Shown: piece by piece, positions 6,540 through 16,274 of the stretch
Layout of the letters: each line of letters opens with the position of its first letter
Numbering within the stretch: the first letter of the stretch is position 1
Notes under the pieces: generated by a model
Database searches by the model: none
Seen by the model: the letters and a program-made list of their open reading frames with translations, nothing else
Told to the model about the DNA's origin: nothing
Made by a program: the position numbers and the translations under genes
DNA from: Maliibacterium massiliense
GTDB lineage: Bacteria; Bacillota; Clostridia; Christensenellales; Maliibacteriaceae
Direction: 5' to 3'
Length of the DNA stretch: 64,000 nt
Assembly (NCBI RefSeq): GCF_900604345.1
Contig: NZ_LR026983.1
Coordinates: 1 to 64,000 of the forward strand

Positions 6540-9161
6540 ATGGCGAATGTTACCCCCATGATGCAGCAGTACCTGCTGCTCAAACAACAGCATCCCGACT
6601 GCATCTTGTTTTATCGCCTGGGCGATTTTTACGAGATGTTTTTTGACGATGCCATTGAGGTTTCCCGCGTGCTGGAGCTGACGCTCACCGGGCGGGATTG
6701 CGGCCTGGAGGAGCGCGCGCCCATGTGCGGCGTGCCTTACCATGCGGCCGAGACGTACATCCGTCGCCTCATTGAAAAGGGATACAAGGTCGCCATCGCA
6801 GAGCAGATGGTGGATCCCAAGCTGGCCAAGGGGCTGGTGGACCGCGATATTATCCGCATTGTGACGCCCGGCACGGTGCTGGAGGACGCAATGCTCGAGG
6901 GCGGGCGCAACAACTATCTGGTGTCGCTTGCGCTTCAGGAGGCGTGCGTGGGCCTTGCCTACGTGGACGTATCCACCGGCGAATTTGAGGTGATGCAGCT
7001 TTCCGGCGAGGATTGGCAGGACAAGCTCGTTGACGAGCTTGTGCGCATCGAGCCTGCGGAGATCATCGCCGATGAGGCGATGATACTGGCGGGCCAGGGC
7101 ATGGAGGATCTCAAGCACAAGGGCATCGTCAAGATGTCCGCCTACAAGGCCGTGCCGCTGGAGCAGGCACGCCAGACGCTGCTGGAGCATTTCCACGTGC
7201 AGGGGCTGGACGTCTTTGAGATGGCGCATCTGCCCATGGGCATCATGGCCGCGGGCGCGCTGATGAACTACCTGGCCGTCACCCAGAAGAACGCCATGGC
7301 GCACATCACCAGCATGCATGTGCAGCGCCGCAGCACCTATATGGTGCTGGACGCCACCACGCGCTACAACTTGGAGCTAACCCAAACCATGCGGGGTAAA
7401 AGCAAACGCGGCTCGCTGCTGGGTCTGCTTGACCGCACCCAGACGAGCATGGGCGCGCGCATGCTGCGCCGCTGGATCGAACAGCCGCTGCTGGACGCGG
7501 CGGCCATCAACGCGCGCCTGGACGCGGTGGAGGCCTTTGCCTCCAGCCTGATTCTGCGCGACACCCTGCGCGGCCTGCTGCACCAGGTCTATGACATGGA
7601 GCGCCTGGCAAGTCGCGTCAGCGTGGGCAGCGCCAACGCGCGCGACCTGCTCTCGCTTGCGCAGTCGCTGGGCGTGCTGCCCGGCATTAAAGAGGCGCTT
7701 TCAGGGCTGTGCACGCCCCTTGTTGCCACGCTGGATGGGCAGATCGACCAGATGCAGGATCTCTGCGCGCTGCTGACCAGCGCGATTTCCCCCGATGCGC
7801 CGCTGAGCGTGCGGGACCCGGGCATCATCGCGGACGGCTTTGACAAGGAACTGGACGAGCTGCGCGATATGGCCCTGCACAGCCGTGACTGGATTGCCGC
7901 GCTGGAGCGTGAGGAACGCGAAAAAACCGGCATCAAAAACTTGAAAATCGGCTTTAACAAGGTCTTTGGCTACTACATCGAGGTCACCAAATCTTACTTC
8001 GAGCTGGTGCCCATCCGCTATATCCGCAAACAGACGCTGGCCAACTGCGAGCGCTACATCACGCCCGAGCTTAAGGAGATGGAGGAAAAGCTGCTGGGTG
8101 TGGAGGATAAGATCGCCAAGCTGGAGTACGACCTGTTCTGCCAGGTGCGCCTGCATGCGGCGCAGAACATGGACCGCATCCAGCGCAGCGCGCAGGCTCT
8201 GGCCCAGTTGGACGTGCTGCAGGCGCTGGCCGCCGTGGCCATGGAGCGACAGTACGTCAAGCCCAGCGTGGATACGAGCGACGCCATCGAGATCACCGAT
8301 GGACGGCATCCCGTGGTGGAGGCCATGCAGTCCCAGCAGCACTTTGTGCCCAACGACACCAAGCTGGATCATACGGACAACCGCTTTTTGATCATTACCG
8401 GCCCCAACATGGCGGGCAAATCCACCTACATGCGCCAGGTGGCGCTCATTGCGCTGCTGGCGCACATCGGTTCCTTTGTGCCGGCGCGCGCCGCGCACAT
8501 CGGCGTGCTGGACCGCATCTTTACGCGTGTGGGCGCCTCAGACGACTTATCCAGCGGCCAAAGCACCTTTATGGTGGAGATGAGCGAGGTGTCGCACATC
8601 CTGCACAACGCCACGCCCAAAAGCCTGCTGATCTTGGACGAGATCGGCCGGGGCACTTCCACCTTTGACGGCCTTTCCATCGCGTGGGCGGTGGTGGAGT
8701 ACATCCTCAGCCAGCCGCGCTTGGGTTCCAAAACGCTCTTTGCCACGCACTATCACGAGCTCAGCGAGCTGGAGGGCCGCCTGCCCGGCCTGAAGAATTA
8801 CTGCGTCTCGGTCAAGGAACATGGCGATGACGTGATCTTTTTGCGGCGCATCATCCGCGGGGGCGCAGACAAGAGCTTTGGCATCCAGGTGGCGCGCCTT
8901 GCGGGCCTGCCGCAGGAGGTCGTATCCCGCGCCAAGGAGATACTGGGCCAGCTGGAGGCGGCGGATATCAGCCAGCAGGCGGGCGCCATCGCCCGCCGGG
9001 CGGAGATAGCGCCGGCCGGCAGCCAGGTCGATCTCTTCGCGCCGCCCGATGCGCAGGAAGCTTCCGTCATCAGCCGGCTGCGCGATATGGACGTGAGCAC
9101 CATCACGCCGCTGGAGGCGCTCAACACTTTAAATGAACTGCAGCAGCAGCTGAAAAAGTAA
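6540..9161 (+). CDS. mutS: DNA mismatch repair protein MutS
   Basis: Product is 873 residues, the usual length. It recognises base mismatches and small loops and recruits MutL. The N-terminal mismatch-binding motif GDFYEMFFDDA is near residue 29, followed by the connector, core and clamp domains. The ATPase has Walker A GPNMAGKSTYMRQ near residue 620, the signature region (GASDDLSSGQSTF) and Walker B LLILDEIGRGTST. The C-terminal helix-turn-helix region ends near 873. GAGGT lies 9 nt before the ATG. It is followed 12 bp later by mutL, so the two are co-expressed. Confidence 0.98.
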   Translation: MANVTPMMQQYLLLKQQHPDCILFYRLGDFYEMFFDDAIEVSRVLELTLTGRDCGLEERAPMCGVPYHAAETYIRRLIEKGYKVAIAEQMVDPKLAKGLVDRDIIRIVTPGTVLEDAMLEGGRNNYLVSLALQEACVGLAYVDVSTGEFEVMQLSGEDWQDKLVDELVRIEPAEIIADEAMILAGQGMEDLKHKGIVKMSAYKAVPLEQARQTLLEHFHVQGLDVFEMAHLPMGIMAAGALMNYLAVTQKNAMAHITSMHVQRRSTYMVLDATTRYNLELTQTMRGKSKRGSLLGLLDRTQTSMGARMLRRWIEQPLLDAAAINARLDAVEAFASSLILRDTLRGLLHQVYDMERLASRVSVGSANARDLLSLAQSLGVLPGIKEALSGLCTPLVATLDGQIDQMQDLCALLTSAISPDAPLSVRDPGIIADGFDKELDELRDMALHSRDWIAALEREEREKTGIKNLKIGFNKVFGYYIEVTKSYFELVPIRYIRKQTLANCERYITPELKEMEEKLLGVEDKIAKLEYDLFCQVRLHAAQNMDRIQRSAQALAQLDVLQALAAVAMERQYVKPSVDTSDAIEITDGRHPVVEAMQSQQHFVPNDTKLDHTDNRFLIITGPNMAGKSTYMRQVALIALLAHIGSFVPARAAHIGVLDRIFTRVGASDDLSSGQSTFMVEMSEVSHILHNATPKSLLILDEIGRGTSTFDGLSIAWAVVEYILSQPRLGSKTLFATHYHELSELEGRLPGLKNYCVSVKEHGDDVIFLRRIIRGGADKSFGIQVARLAGLPQEVVSRAKEILGQLEAADISQQAGAIARRAEIAPAGSQVDLFAPPDAQEASVISRLRDMDVSTITPLEALNTLNELQQQLKK

Positions 9162-9173
9162 AGCGAGGGAACT

Positions 9174-11129
9174 ATGGGCAAAATCGGCGTCCTGCAAAGC
9201 GAGGTCGCGGACCAAATCGCCGCCGGCGAGGTGGTGGAGCGGCCCGCGTCTATTGTCAAAGAACTCATTGAAAATGCCATCGACGCCCGCAGCACAGCCG
9301 TCACTGTGGAGATACAGGACGGCGGCCTTGCCCTGATCCGTGTCACGGACAACGGAGAGGGGATGGACCGCGAGGACGCATCGCTGGCGTTTTATCGTCA
9401 TGCTACAAGCAAAATACGCAGTGCTGAGGACTTGACGCGTATCGTCACGATGGGCTTTCGCGGCGAGGCGCTCTGCTCTATTGCGGCCGTATCGCGCGTG
9501 GAGATGACCACCCGCCTGCGCGACGCCGCGTCGGGCACGCGCGTGCGCATCGAGGCGGGCGCGATCCTCGCTCTTGACGAGATTGGCTGTCCGGAGGGCA
9601 CCACCTTTGTTGTGCGGGATCTGTTCTACAACGTGCCTGCGCGCGCCAAGTTTATGAAGCGGGCGAGCGTGGAGGCGGGCTACGTGGGCGACGTGGTGGC
9701 CCAGGCGATCCTGGCCCATCCGGATATCTCCTTTCGCCTGATGCACCAGGGCAAAAACGTCTATCACAGCCCGGGCAACGGCAGCATAGAGGACGCAGTG
9801 TTCGCCGTCTACGGCCGCGAGGTGGTAGGGCACATGCGCAGCGTAGCCTATGAAGACGCGCAGCTGTCCATCCAGGGCGTGGTGGGGGACGTGGAGCTTG
9901 CCCGCCCGCACCGGCGCAGGCAGCATGTGATCATCAACGGCCGGCCGGTGCACTGCTTTGTCATAGCCTCGGCGGTGGAGGAGGCCTACAGCACGCGGCT
10001 GATGGTGCACAAGTTCCCGTTCTTTGTGCTGCAGTTTCAGCTGCCGGCGGACCGGGTGGACGTAAACGTGCATCCCAACAAGTTGGAGGTGCGCCTGCGC
10101 GACGAGATGCCGCTGCGCAGCGCGATCACAGACGCCATCGCCGCAGTGCTCAGTCAGGGCGGTAACAGCGCCATGGTGCGTGCGCTTACTGAGGATGCGC
10201 CCGCGCCCACGCCGGGCGGGGCGCCGGAGGATAAGCCCCGCGCGCCGCAGGCTGCGATCAAATCCACCGTGACGCGCACGCCGCGCATCGACAGCTCCGC
10301 GCTGGGCCGTCCGGCGGTGGCGCCTGATTCCGCGCGCCTGCCCGCAAAGCCGCTGCACGTCGCGCAGGCGGCCGTCAATCCGGATTTGCAGAAGAAGGAT
10401 GCGCCGCTCATCACAAAGCGCGTGCTCAAGGACGCCGCGCCTGCGGCGCAGCCACTCGCCGTGTCCGACGCCGCACCGTCTGCACAGGCGCAGCTGCCGC
10501 CGGAGGTTCTGCCGCCCGTGCAGCAGCAGATGAACCAGACGCCCAAGGCGCTACAGTACCGGGTGGTGGGCCAGCTCTTTGCCACGTATCTGGTTGTGGA
10601 GGCGGACAGCGCCATGCTGCTCATCGATCAGCACGCAGCCCATGAGCGCCTGCTTTTTGACAAGTATTGCCAGCAGCTGGCAGATCGCAGCGTGGCTACC
10701 CAGCCCATGCTGGTGCCCTATGTGATGCAGCTCTCCGCACCGGAGTTTGTGGTCGTCTCAGAAAATCAGGCACTCTTTTGCGAGATGGGGTTTGTGATGG
10801 AGGAGTTTGGCCCGCTCACCTTCCAGGTGCGCGCTGTGCCTATGCTGCTGGGCGAACCGCAGCTCAAGAACTTCTTTATGGAGGCGGTAGCATCGCTTGC
10901 CAACGCGCGCGCCACCAACACCTACACGCTCAAGCGCGCCGCCATTGCGCGCGCCGCCTGCCGCAGCGCGATCAAAGGTGGGGATACGCTTGCGGGCGCT
11001 GAGCTTGAAGCGCTGCTGGAACAGATGATCGCGGCAAAGGACGCGCCGCTGACCTGCCCGCACGGGCGGCCGGTGTACATCCGCATGACGCGCTATGAGC
11101 TGGAAAAACGCTTTAAGCGGGTGACTTGA
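9174..11129 (+). CDS. mutL: DNA mismatch repair protein MutL
   Basis: Product is 651 residues. The GHKL ATPase domain is N-terminal: VADQIAAGEVVERP, the catalytic ELIENAIDA, DNGEGMDRED and GFRGEAL. A long Pro/Ala-rich linker spans about residues 330-460. The C-terminal dimerisation domain carries the endonuclease-type motifs: DQHAAHE followed by RLLFD, RAACRSAIK and CPHGRP. This marks the nicking MutL of bacteria lacking MutH. The final acidic residue of the DQHA-X2-E-X4-E motif is Asp here, a conservative change. The stop is 1 nt before the miaA start. Confidence 0.97.
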   Translation: MGKIGVLQSEVADQIAAGEVVERPASIVKELIENAIDARSTAVTVEIQDGGLALIRVTDNGEGMDREDASLAFYRHATSKIRSAEDLTRIVTMGFRGEALCSIAAVSRVEMTTRLRDAASGTRVRIEAGAILALDEIGCPEGTTFVVRDLFYNVPARAKFMKRASVEAGYVGDVVAQAILAHPDISFRLMHQGKNVYHSPGNGSIEDAVFAVYGREVVGHMRSVAYEDAQLSIQGVVGDVELARPHRRRQHVIINGRPVHCFVIASAVEEAYSTRLMVHKFPFFVLQFQLPADRVDVNVHPNKLEVRLRDEMPLRSAITDAIAAVLSQGGNSAMVRALTEDAPAPTPGGAPEDKPRAPQAAIKSTVTRTPRIDSSALGRPAVAPDSARLPAKPLHVAQAAVNPDLQKKDAPLITKRVLKDAAPAAQPLAVSDAAPSAQAQLPPEVLPPVQQQMNQTPKALQYRVVGQLFATYLVVEADSAMLLIDQHAAHERLLFDKYCQQLADRSVATQPMLVPYVMQLSAPEFVVVSENQALFCEMGFVMEEFGPLTFQVRAVPMLLGEPQLKNFFMEAVASLANARATNTYTLKRAAIARAACRSAIKGGDTLAGAELEALLEQMIAAKDAPLTCPHGRPVYIRMTRYELEKRFKRVT

Positions 11130-11130
11130 T

Positions 11131-12060
11131 ATGCAGCGGAACAAACCATCGCTTATCGCCATCGTGGGCCCCACGGCCACAGGCAAAACCGCGTGTGCGG
11201 TGGCGCTTGCCAAGCGCATCGCAGGCGAGGTGATCTCCGCCGATTCCATGCAGGTCTATCAGGGCATGGATATCGGCAGCGCCAAGCCCACGCTTAAAGA
11301 GCGGCAGGGCGTGCCGCACCACCTGATAGACATCCTGCCGCCGGAGGCGCCCTACAGCGCTGGCCAGTTTGCCAAGCAGGCGCTGCAGGCGATCGATATG
11401 GTGCAAAAAAACGGGCATATGCCCATCCTTGCAGGCGGCACGGGGTTTTATGTACACGCGGTGCTCTACCCGCTGGATTTTGCCGGCACGCCCGTCAACC
11501 ATGCCTTGCGCGCCGAGTTGCAGGCCCTTGCCAAAGAAGACCCGCAGGCGCTCTGGCAGCGGCTGGAGCGCGAGGCCCCCGACGCGGCAGCGCGTCTGCA
11601 CCCCAACGACGTGCATCGTGTCATCCGCGCGCTGGAGCTTGCGCAGGGCGGCGCGCGATCGGGCGACGCCTTTCGCAGTATGCAGATGCGCATGCCCACC
11701 TGCCTTTTCGGCTTGACCATGCCGCGCGAGACGCTCTATGCGCGTATCAACGCCCGCGTGGAGGCGATGATGCAAGCGGGTCTGCTGGAGGAGACGCGCC
11801 ACGTCTACGCGCTTGCGGGCGTCACGCGGCAGAGCACATCCATGCAGGGGCTGGGCTACAGGCAGCTGCTCGATTACATCGAGGGGCGCTGCACGCTCGA
11901 TACGGCGGTGGACCGCATCAAAATGGAGACGCGCCGCTTCGCCAAGCGCCAGCTGACGTGGTTCCGCAGGCAGGAGGGCATCCACTGGCTGGACATGACT
12001 TGCTTTGCGGATGCAGACGCGGCGGCCGAGGCCATGCAGGACATTCTATCAAAGGAGTAA
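11131..12060 (+). CDS. miaA: tRNA dimethylallyltransferase
   Basis: Product is 309 residues. MiaA transfers the dimethylallyl group from DMAPP to A37 of tRNAs reading UNN codons; MiaB (4723-6075) then adds the methylthio group. The P-loop GPTATGKT is at residues 10-17, followed by SADSMQVYQGMDIGSAKP and, further on, LAGGTGFY and PNDVHRVIRALE, all typical of the family. The ATG is 1 nt after the mutL stop, so translation is probably coupled. No hfq follows it, unlike in B. subtilis. Confidence 0.96.
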   Translation: MQRNKPSLIAIVGPTATGKTACAVALAKRIAGEVISADSMQVYQGMDIGSAKPTLKERQGVPHHLIDILPPEAPYSAGQFAKQALQAIDMVQKNGHMPILAGGTGFYVHAVLYPLDFAGTPVNHALRAELQALAKEDPQALWQRLEREAPDAAARLHPNDVHRVIRALELAQGGARSGDAFRSMQMRMPTCLFGLTMPRETLYARINARVEAMMQAGLLEETRHVYALAGVTRQSTSMQGLGYRQLLDYIEGRCTLDTAVDRIKMETRRFAKRQLTWFRRQEGIHWLDMTCFADADAAAEAMQDILSKE

Positions 12061-12069
12061 TCGCTTACA

Positions 12070-13377
12070 ATGGAGCAGGAATTACAGGCGTATCTACAGC
12101 AAGAATACGGCGTGCCCGCGTGGCTGTGCGCGCTGTGCGACCAGGTAGAGGATGCGCTTTCCGAGACATTTGCGCGCTTTGAACGCACGGCGCTGCACAA
12201 CCAGGCCAAGGTGCTTGCGGCGTTTCGCGCGCACCGCGTGGCGGCGATGCACATGCAGCCATCCAGCGGCTACGGGTACGACGATGTGGGGCGCGATACG
12301 CTCGATAAAGTATTTGCATCGGCGCTGGACGCGGAGGATGCGTTGGTGCGCCCCCAATTTGCCAATGGCACGCACGCAATCGCCGCGATGCTCAAAGGCG
12401 CGCTTGCGCCGGGGGACTTGTTGCTTTGCGCCAGCGGCGCGCCCTATGACACCCTTGCCGACGTGGTGGGCAACGCGGCCACACCTGCGCCCCGCGGCAG
12501 CCTCTGCGCGATGGGCGTAGCGTACCGGCAGGTGGATTTGACACCGGATGGCCACGTGGATTTCGACGCGCTTGCGCACACCCTTGCGCAGTGCAGGCCG
12601 GCGGTGGTGCACCTGCAGCGCTCGCGCGGCTATGCGTGGCGGGACGCGCTCTCGCTTTCGGATATTGCGCGCGTGGCGAACATGGTGCACGCGCAGCATC
12701 CGGAGGCAATCGTCTCGCTGGATAACTGTTACGGCGAGTTTGCCGCAACAAAGGAGCCGCCTGCCTGCGGCGTAGACGTCATGGCGGGCTCCCTGATCAA
12801 AAACCCGGGCGGCGGCCTGGCCCCCACGGGGGGGTATGTTGCGGGCAGGGCGCAGCTGGTTTCCTGGGCCGCGGAGCAGTTGACGGTCGCGGGCGCGGGC
12901 AGGGAGGTCGGTTCATACGCGGCGATGTACACGCCGTTTTACCAGGGGCTGTTTTTTGCGCCCCACGTGGTAGCGCAGAGCCTCAAGACCGCTGCACTTG
13001 CCGCGGGGCTGATGCAGGCGCTGGGCTTTGAGACCATGCCCGCGCCCGATGCCGCGCGCGACGACATCATTCAATCGGTGCGCTTTGGCGATGCGCAAAA
13101 GCTTATCGCCTTCTGCCAAGGTGTGCAGATGGGCGCGCCCATCGACAGCTTTGTCACCCCCGAGCCGTGGGATATGCCCGGCTACAGCGATCCCGTCATC
13201 ATGGCGGCGGGGGCGTTTGTGCAGGGATCTTCCATCGAGTGGAGCGCGGATGGGCCTATCCGCCCGCCCTACAGCGTCTATATACAGGGGGGGCTGACCT
13301 ACGAGCACGGCAAGCTTGCGCTGCTGGTCGCGCTTGCGCACATGGCCAAAGAGGGCTACCTCGAGCAAATGCGGTAA
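12070..13377 (+). CDS. methionine gamma-lyase family (YnbB-like) PLP enzyme
   Basis: Product is 435 residues. A fold-type I PLP enzyme of the family often named aluminium-resistance protein or YnbB. The region FANGTHAIAAMLKGAL, then SLDNCYGEFAATKEP, then GSLIKNPGGGLAPTGGYVAG contains the Lys expected to bind PLP. Family members resemble cystathionine and methionine gamma-lyases, but the physiological substrate is not settled. The gene starts 10 bp after miaA and ends at a strong terminator. The same miaA-ynbB neighbourhood is found in Bacillus, which supports the assignment over a free-standing Met gamma-lyase. Confidence 0.82.
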   Translation: MEQELQAYLQQEYGVPAWLCALCDQVEDALSETFARFERTALHNQAKVLAAFRAHRVAAMHMQPSSGYGYDDVGRDTLDKVFASALDAEDALVRPQFANGTHAIAAMLKGALAPGDLLLCASGAPYDTLADVVGNAATPAPRGSLCAMGVAYRQVDLTPDGHVDFDALAHTLAQCRPAVVHLQRSRGYAWRDALSLSDIARVANMVHAQHPEAIVSLDNCYGEFAATKEPPACGVDVMAGSLIKNPGGGLAPTGGYVAGRAQLVSWAAEQLTVAGAGREVGSYAAMYTPFYQGLFFAPHVVAQSLKTAALAAGLMQALGFETMPAPDAARDDIIQSVRFGDAQKLIAFCQGVQMGAPIDSFVTPEPWDMPGYSDPVIMAAGAFVQGSSIEWSADGPIRPPYSVYIQGGLTYEHGKLALLVALAHMAKEGYLEQMR

Positions 13378-13388
13378 ATGACAAAAAA

Positions 13389-13420
13389 TGCTGTTGCCTC
13401 GCGAGGCAACAGCACTTTTT
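13389..13420. terminator. bidirectional terminator
   Basis: Perfect 26-nt palindrome with 13-bp arms (TGCTGTTGCCTCG and its complement), flanked by AAAAA on the left and TTTTTT on the right. It separates the + run ending with the YnbB-like gene from the - van cluster ending with vanT. Confidence 0.9.
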
Positions 13421-13427
13421 TGCGCTT

Positions 13428-15542
13428 TTAAGGATGTAGGTAGATGCGTTCCAGCCGGCTGCCCAGGCGGCTCAAAATTTCATTGGAGATGGTGTCGGCC
13501 TGTTGCGCCATCTCGCAGGCTGTGATGCACGCGCTGCCGGAGCGGCCGATCAGCACCGCCACGTCGCCAGCTGCAACATCCGCAATGCCGGTGACGTCCA
13601 CCAGAAGCTGGTCCATGCAGATACGCCCCACGATGGGCGCGCGCGCGCCGCGGATGAGCACCGCGCCTCTGCCACAGGAGAGGCTGCGCGGCACGCCGTC
13701 CGCATAGCCGATGGCAACGGCGGCAAGTAGGCGGTCATCCTCTGCGGCGTACTGCAGGCCATAGCCCGCGCATTCGTGGCTGTAGAGGGGACGCACGCTC
13801 TCCACACGAGCCTTGAGCGCAAGCAGCGGGCGCAAATCCAGCCCGCCCGCGTCATCGCCCTGATTGGACAGCACGCCGTAGAGGGCGATGCCCACGCGCG
13901 CATAGTCGCAGGCAAGCTTCGGGTAGTGCAGCACGCCGTAGCTGCCCTGCACATGCAGCTTGGGAAGGGGGAGGCCCTGCGCTGTCAGGGCGTCCGCCAC
14001 CGCGTAAAAATGATCGATCTGGCGCTTGGTAAAGGCCACGGATGCCTCGTCGGTTGTATCGGATACGCAAAGGTGCGTGTACATGCCCTGCACGGCCAAG
14101 TTTTGATAAGTAAATATCGCGCGTATGGCCTCGATGTCCTCACAGCGGGTGCCCAGGCGGTGCATGCCCGTGTCAATCTTGATATGCACGCGCAACTTTT
14201 TGCCGTAGCGGCGCAGCATCTGCGCGTAGGCGCTGTCCACCACGGTCTGCGATAGGCGATAGCGCCTAAGCAGGCGCAGCTGCTGCGGATGTGTGTAGCC
14301 CAACACCAGAATTTCGCCCCAAATGCCTCTTTTGCGCAGCGCGACGCCCTCAGATACCGATGCCACGCAAAATGCCTTGACGCCCTGCCTGCGCAGTGCG
14401 CGGGCGATGCGCACTGCGCCGTGGCCGTAAGCGTCCGCTTTGATGGCGGGCATCAGCACGCACCCCTCGGGCAGGGCGCGCCGCAGCTGTGATACGTTGT
14501 GGCGCAGGTTGGCAAGGTCGATCTCCGCCCAGGCGCGCCCCTTGGAAAAAGCGGGGCGGCGCAGTCTGCGCAGCAGCAGGACAAGCAGATACGCCATCAC
14601 AAGCGAGAGCAGGCACACCGCGATGTAGTGCAACAGATTGTTATCCACCAATAGCGCCGTCAGGCCCACCGCCTTGGCAGCGCCGCGCACCAGGATGATG
14701 GCAAGCGGATGCAGGATGTACACGCCCAGCGCCATATCGCGCAGTGTGCGCAGGTTTTTGCGGCTGGGCGTAAGCAGCAGCTGGAACAGAAAGTACATGC
14801 AAAGCGGAAGCGTGACATACATGCTGTCGTGCCGCTGAAATGCAAAATGGTGCAGCGTCAGCCCCTCGGCGAGCATCAGCACAAGAAAGAGCGCCAACAG
14901 CAGCGCGTTTGTGCGCGCCGGATGCCTGTGCCTGGCGCCGTGCCGCGCCAGGGCGGCCCCCATGCAGAGGAAAAGAGGCGCGTAAAAAATGCCATTGCGC
15001 GTGTAGCTGCTCACGGTAAAGACAGCGTCATAGCACGCCTTGAGCCAGGGAATTTGCGCGATAAGGCCGTAGTAGCTGTCCCCCAGCATGCCCAGCGCAT
15101 AGAGCGCGCAGGCGATCGCAAATGTGGCTTTGCCTCCGCAGGCGCGCATCAGCACGCATACCAGCAGCACGCCCAGTATCGCTGCCGGCAGATACCACAG
15201 ATGGTAAAACGTCCCGTCAAAGAAGATATCCTTCAGCAGCGTGGCGCCGTTTAAGTGCCCCGCGTACAGGTTGACCGGCAGGTAGAGCAGCGTGGCGGCC
15301 GCGTAGAGCAGGCCGGTATTCTGCAAAAACCTGCGCACCGCGCGCTTATTGGGGGAGACGAGCACAAAATAGCCGGTGACCATCAGAAAGAAGGGCACGG
15401 CGACGCGCGCGACGACGCGGGTAAGGGCAAAATCTAGCGTCTGGTTGACGCGCAACAGCGGCGATGTATGGATGGCCACGATCAGCAGCGCTGCCACCAT
15501 GCGAAAGCGATCGATATGCGCATAGCGCGCCTCTGTCTTCAT
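13428..15542 (-). CDS. vanT: VanT-type membrane serine/alanine racemase
   Basis: Product is 704 residues in two parts. Residues 1 to about 340 are an acyltransferase-3-like membrane domain with roughly ten hydrophobic segments (beginning HIDRFRMVAALLIVAIHTS). Residues 345-704 are an alanine-racemase domain with the PLP lysine in AIKADAYGHG, the catalytic Tyr region HECAGYGLQY and GRICMDQLLVDVTG. This fusion is the mark of VanT, which makes D-Ser (and D-Ala) at the membrane for D-Ala-D-Ser precursors. It starts 4 bp after vanXY and is the last gene of the cluster, ending at the terminator 13389-13420. It is not a plain Alr, which lacks the membrane half. Confidence 0.93.
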   Translation of the reverse strand: MKTEARYAHIDRFRMVAALLIVAIHTSPLLRVNQTLDFALTRVVARVAVPFFLMVTGYFVLVSPNKRAVRRFLQNTGLLYAAATLLYLPVNLYAGHLNGATLLKDIFFDGTFYHLWYLPAAILGVLLVCVLMRACGGKATFAIACALYALGMLGDSYYGLIAQIPWLKACYDAVFTVSSYTRNGIFYAPLFLCMGAALARHGARHRHPARTNALLLALFLVLMLAEGLTLHHFAFQRHDSMYVTLPLCMYFLFQLLLTPSRKNLRTLRDMALGVYILHPLAIILVRGAAKAVGLTALLVDNNLLHYIAVCLLSLVMAYLLVLLLRRLRRPAFSKGRAWAEIDLANLRHNVSQLRRALPEGCVLMPAIKADAYGHGAVRIARALRRQGVKAFCVASVSEGVALRKRGIWGEILVLGYTHPQQLRLLRRYRLSQTVVDSAYAQMLRRYGKKLRVHIKIDTGMHRLGTRCEDIEAIRAIFTYQNLAVQGMYTHLCVSDTTDEASVAFTKRQIDHFYAVADALTAQGLPLPKLHVQGSYGVLHYPKLACDYARVGIALYGVLSNQGDDAGGLDLRPLLALKARVESVRPLYSHECAGYGLQYAAEDDRLLAAVAIGYADGVPRSLSCGRGAVLIRGARAPIVGRICMDQLLVDVTGIADVAAGDVAVLIGRSGSACITACEMAQQADTISNEILSRLGSRLERIYLHP

Positions 15543-15545
15543 GGC

Positions 15546-16274
15546 TCACTGCCTCCCGATCGTGATGATAAAGCCATCCACATTGTTCCCAGATGCCGCA
15601 AGCATCACGCCATCAGACGCCATCAGCGTTACATCGCCCGCGCACAGCGGCAGATAGGAGATCTCCGCGCCGCCAAAGCAGAGCGCGCGCACGCCATACC
15701 GGTAGCTGCGCAGAAGATCGATGTACGCCTCCAGCGTCAACGCGTGCTGCTGGATATACGCGGCGTGGGGTTGCCCCACATAGCGGAAGTGCCACGGTTC
15801 GTGCCCAATGCCGGTGATCTTTTCCTGGCCCGCGGGATAGCGCTGGATAAACCCAAAGGCCGCCATGCGCGCGCGGAACTGCTGGCAGATGCCTTCATAG
15901 GGGAAATCTGGACAGATGAAGTCGATGGGCGGCTTGTTGCGCGCCAGGTCAATGGCAAGGCCGCTCTGATGCTCGCTGCAGCCAGGATAGGCCACGAATT
16001 GGGCGGTAAAATCGGGCCCCTCTTTTTGCAGGGTCTCGTCATAGATCTGCTGCTGCTCGGCAAGAGGGCGGTAACCGCTCACGGGCACAAGCTGGTTTCC
16101 CGCGTGGATATCGGAAAACAGCGCGCGCAACTGGCGCGCGGCGGTGCGCTCCAGAGGGACGCCTTTGAAACTGTCCAGCGCCCTCTCGTCGATGGCGCGC
16201 AGCGGGTGGGCGCGGTTGACCAGCACAAGCGGCCCCTGATACATACCTTCCCTTGTAAATGTAAGCTTTTTCAT
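15546..16274 (-). CDS. vanXY: VanXY-type D,D-dipeptidase/D,D-carboxypeptidase
   Basis: Product is 242 residues with no signal peptide, so it is cytoplasmic like VanXY and unlike exported VanY. The zinc site of the M15B family is intact: SEHQSGLAID at about 100-109 (His and Asp ligands) and EPWHFRYVG at about 159-167 (catalytic Glu and His ligand). SGYRPLAEQQQIYDETL is the conserved N-terminal segment. In VanC/E/G resistance this enzyme destroys D-Ala-D-Ala and trims D-Ala from existing pentapeptide. Its start overlaps the vanG stop by 4 nt. Confidence 0.92.
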   Translation of the reverse strand: MKKLTFTREGMYQGPLVLVNRAHPLRAIDERALDSFKGVPLERTAARQLRALFSDIHAGNQLVPVSGYRPLAEQQQIYDETLQKEGPDFTAQFVAYPGCSEHQSGLAIDLARNKPPIDFICPDFPYEGICQQFRARMAAFGFIQRYPAGQEKITGIGHEPWHFRYVGQPHAAYIQQHALTLEAYIDLLRSYRYGVRALCFGGAEISYLPLCAGDVTLMASDGVMLAASGNNVDGFIITIGRQ

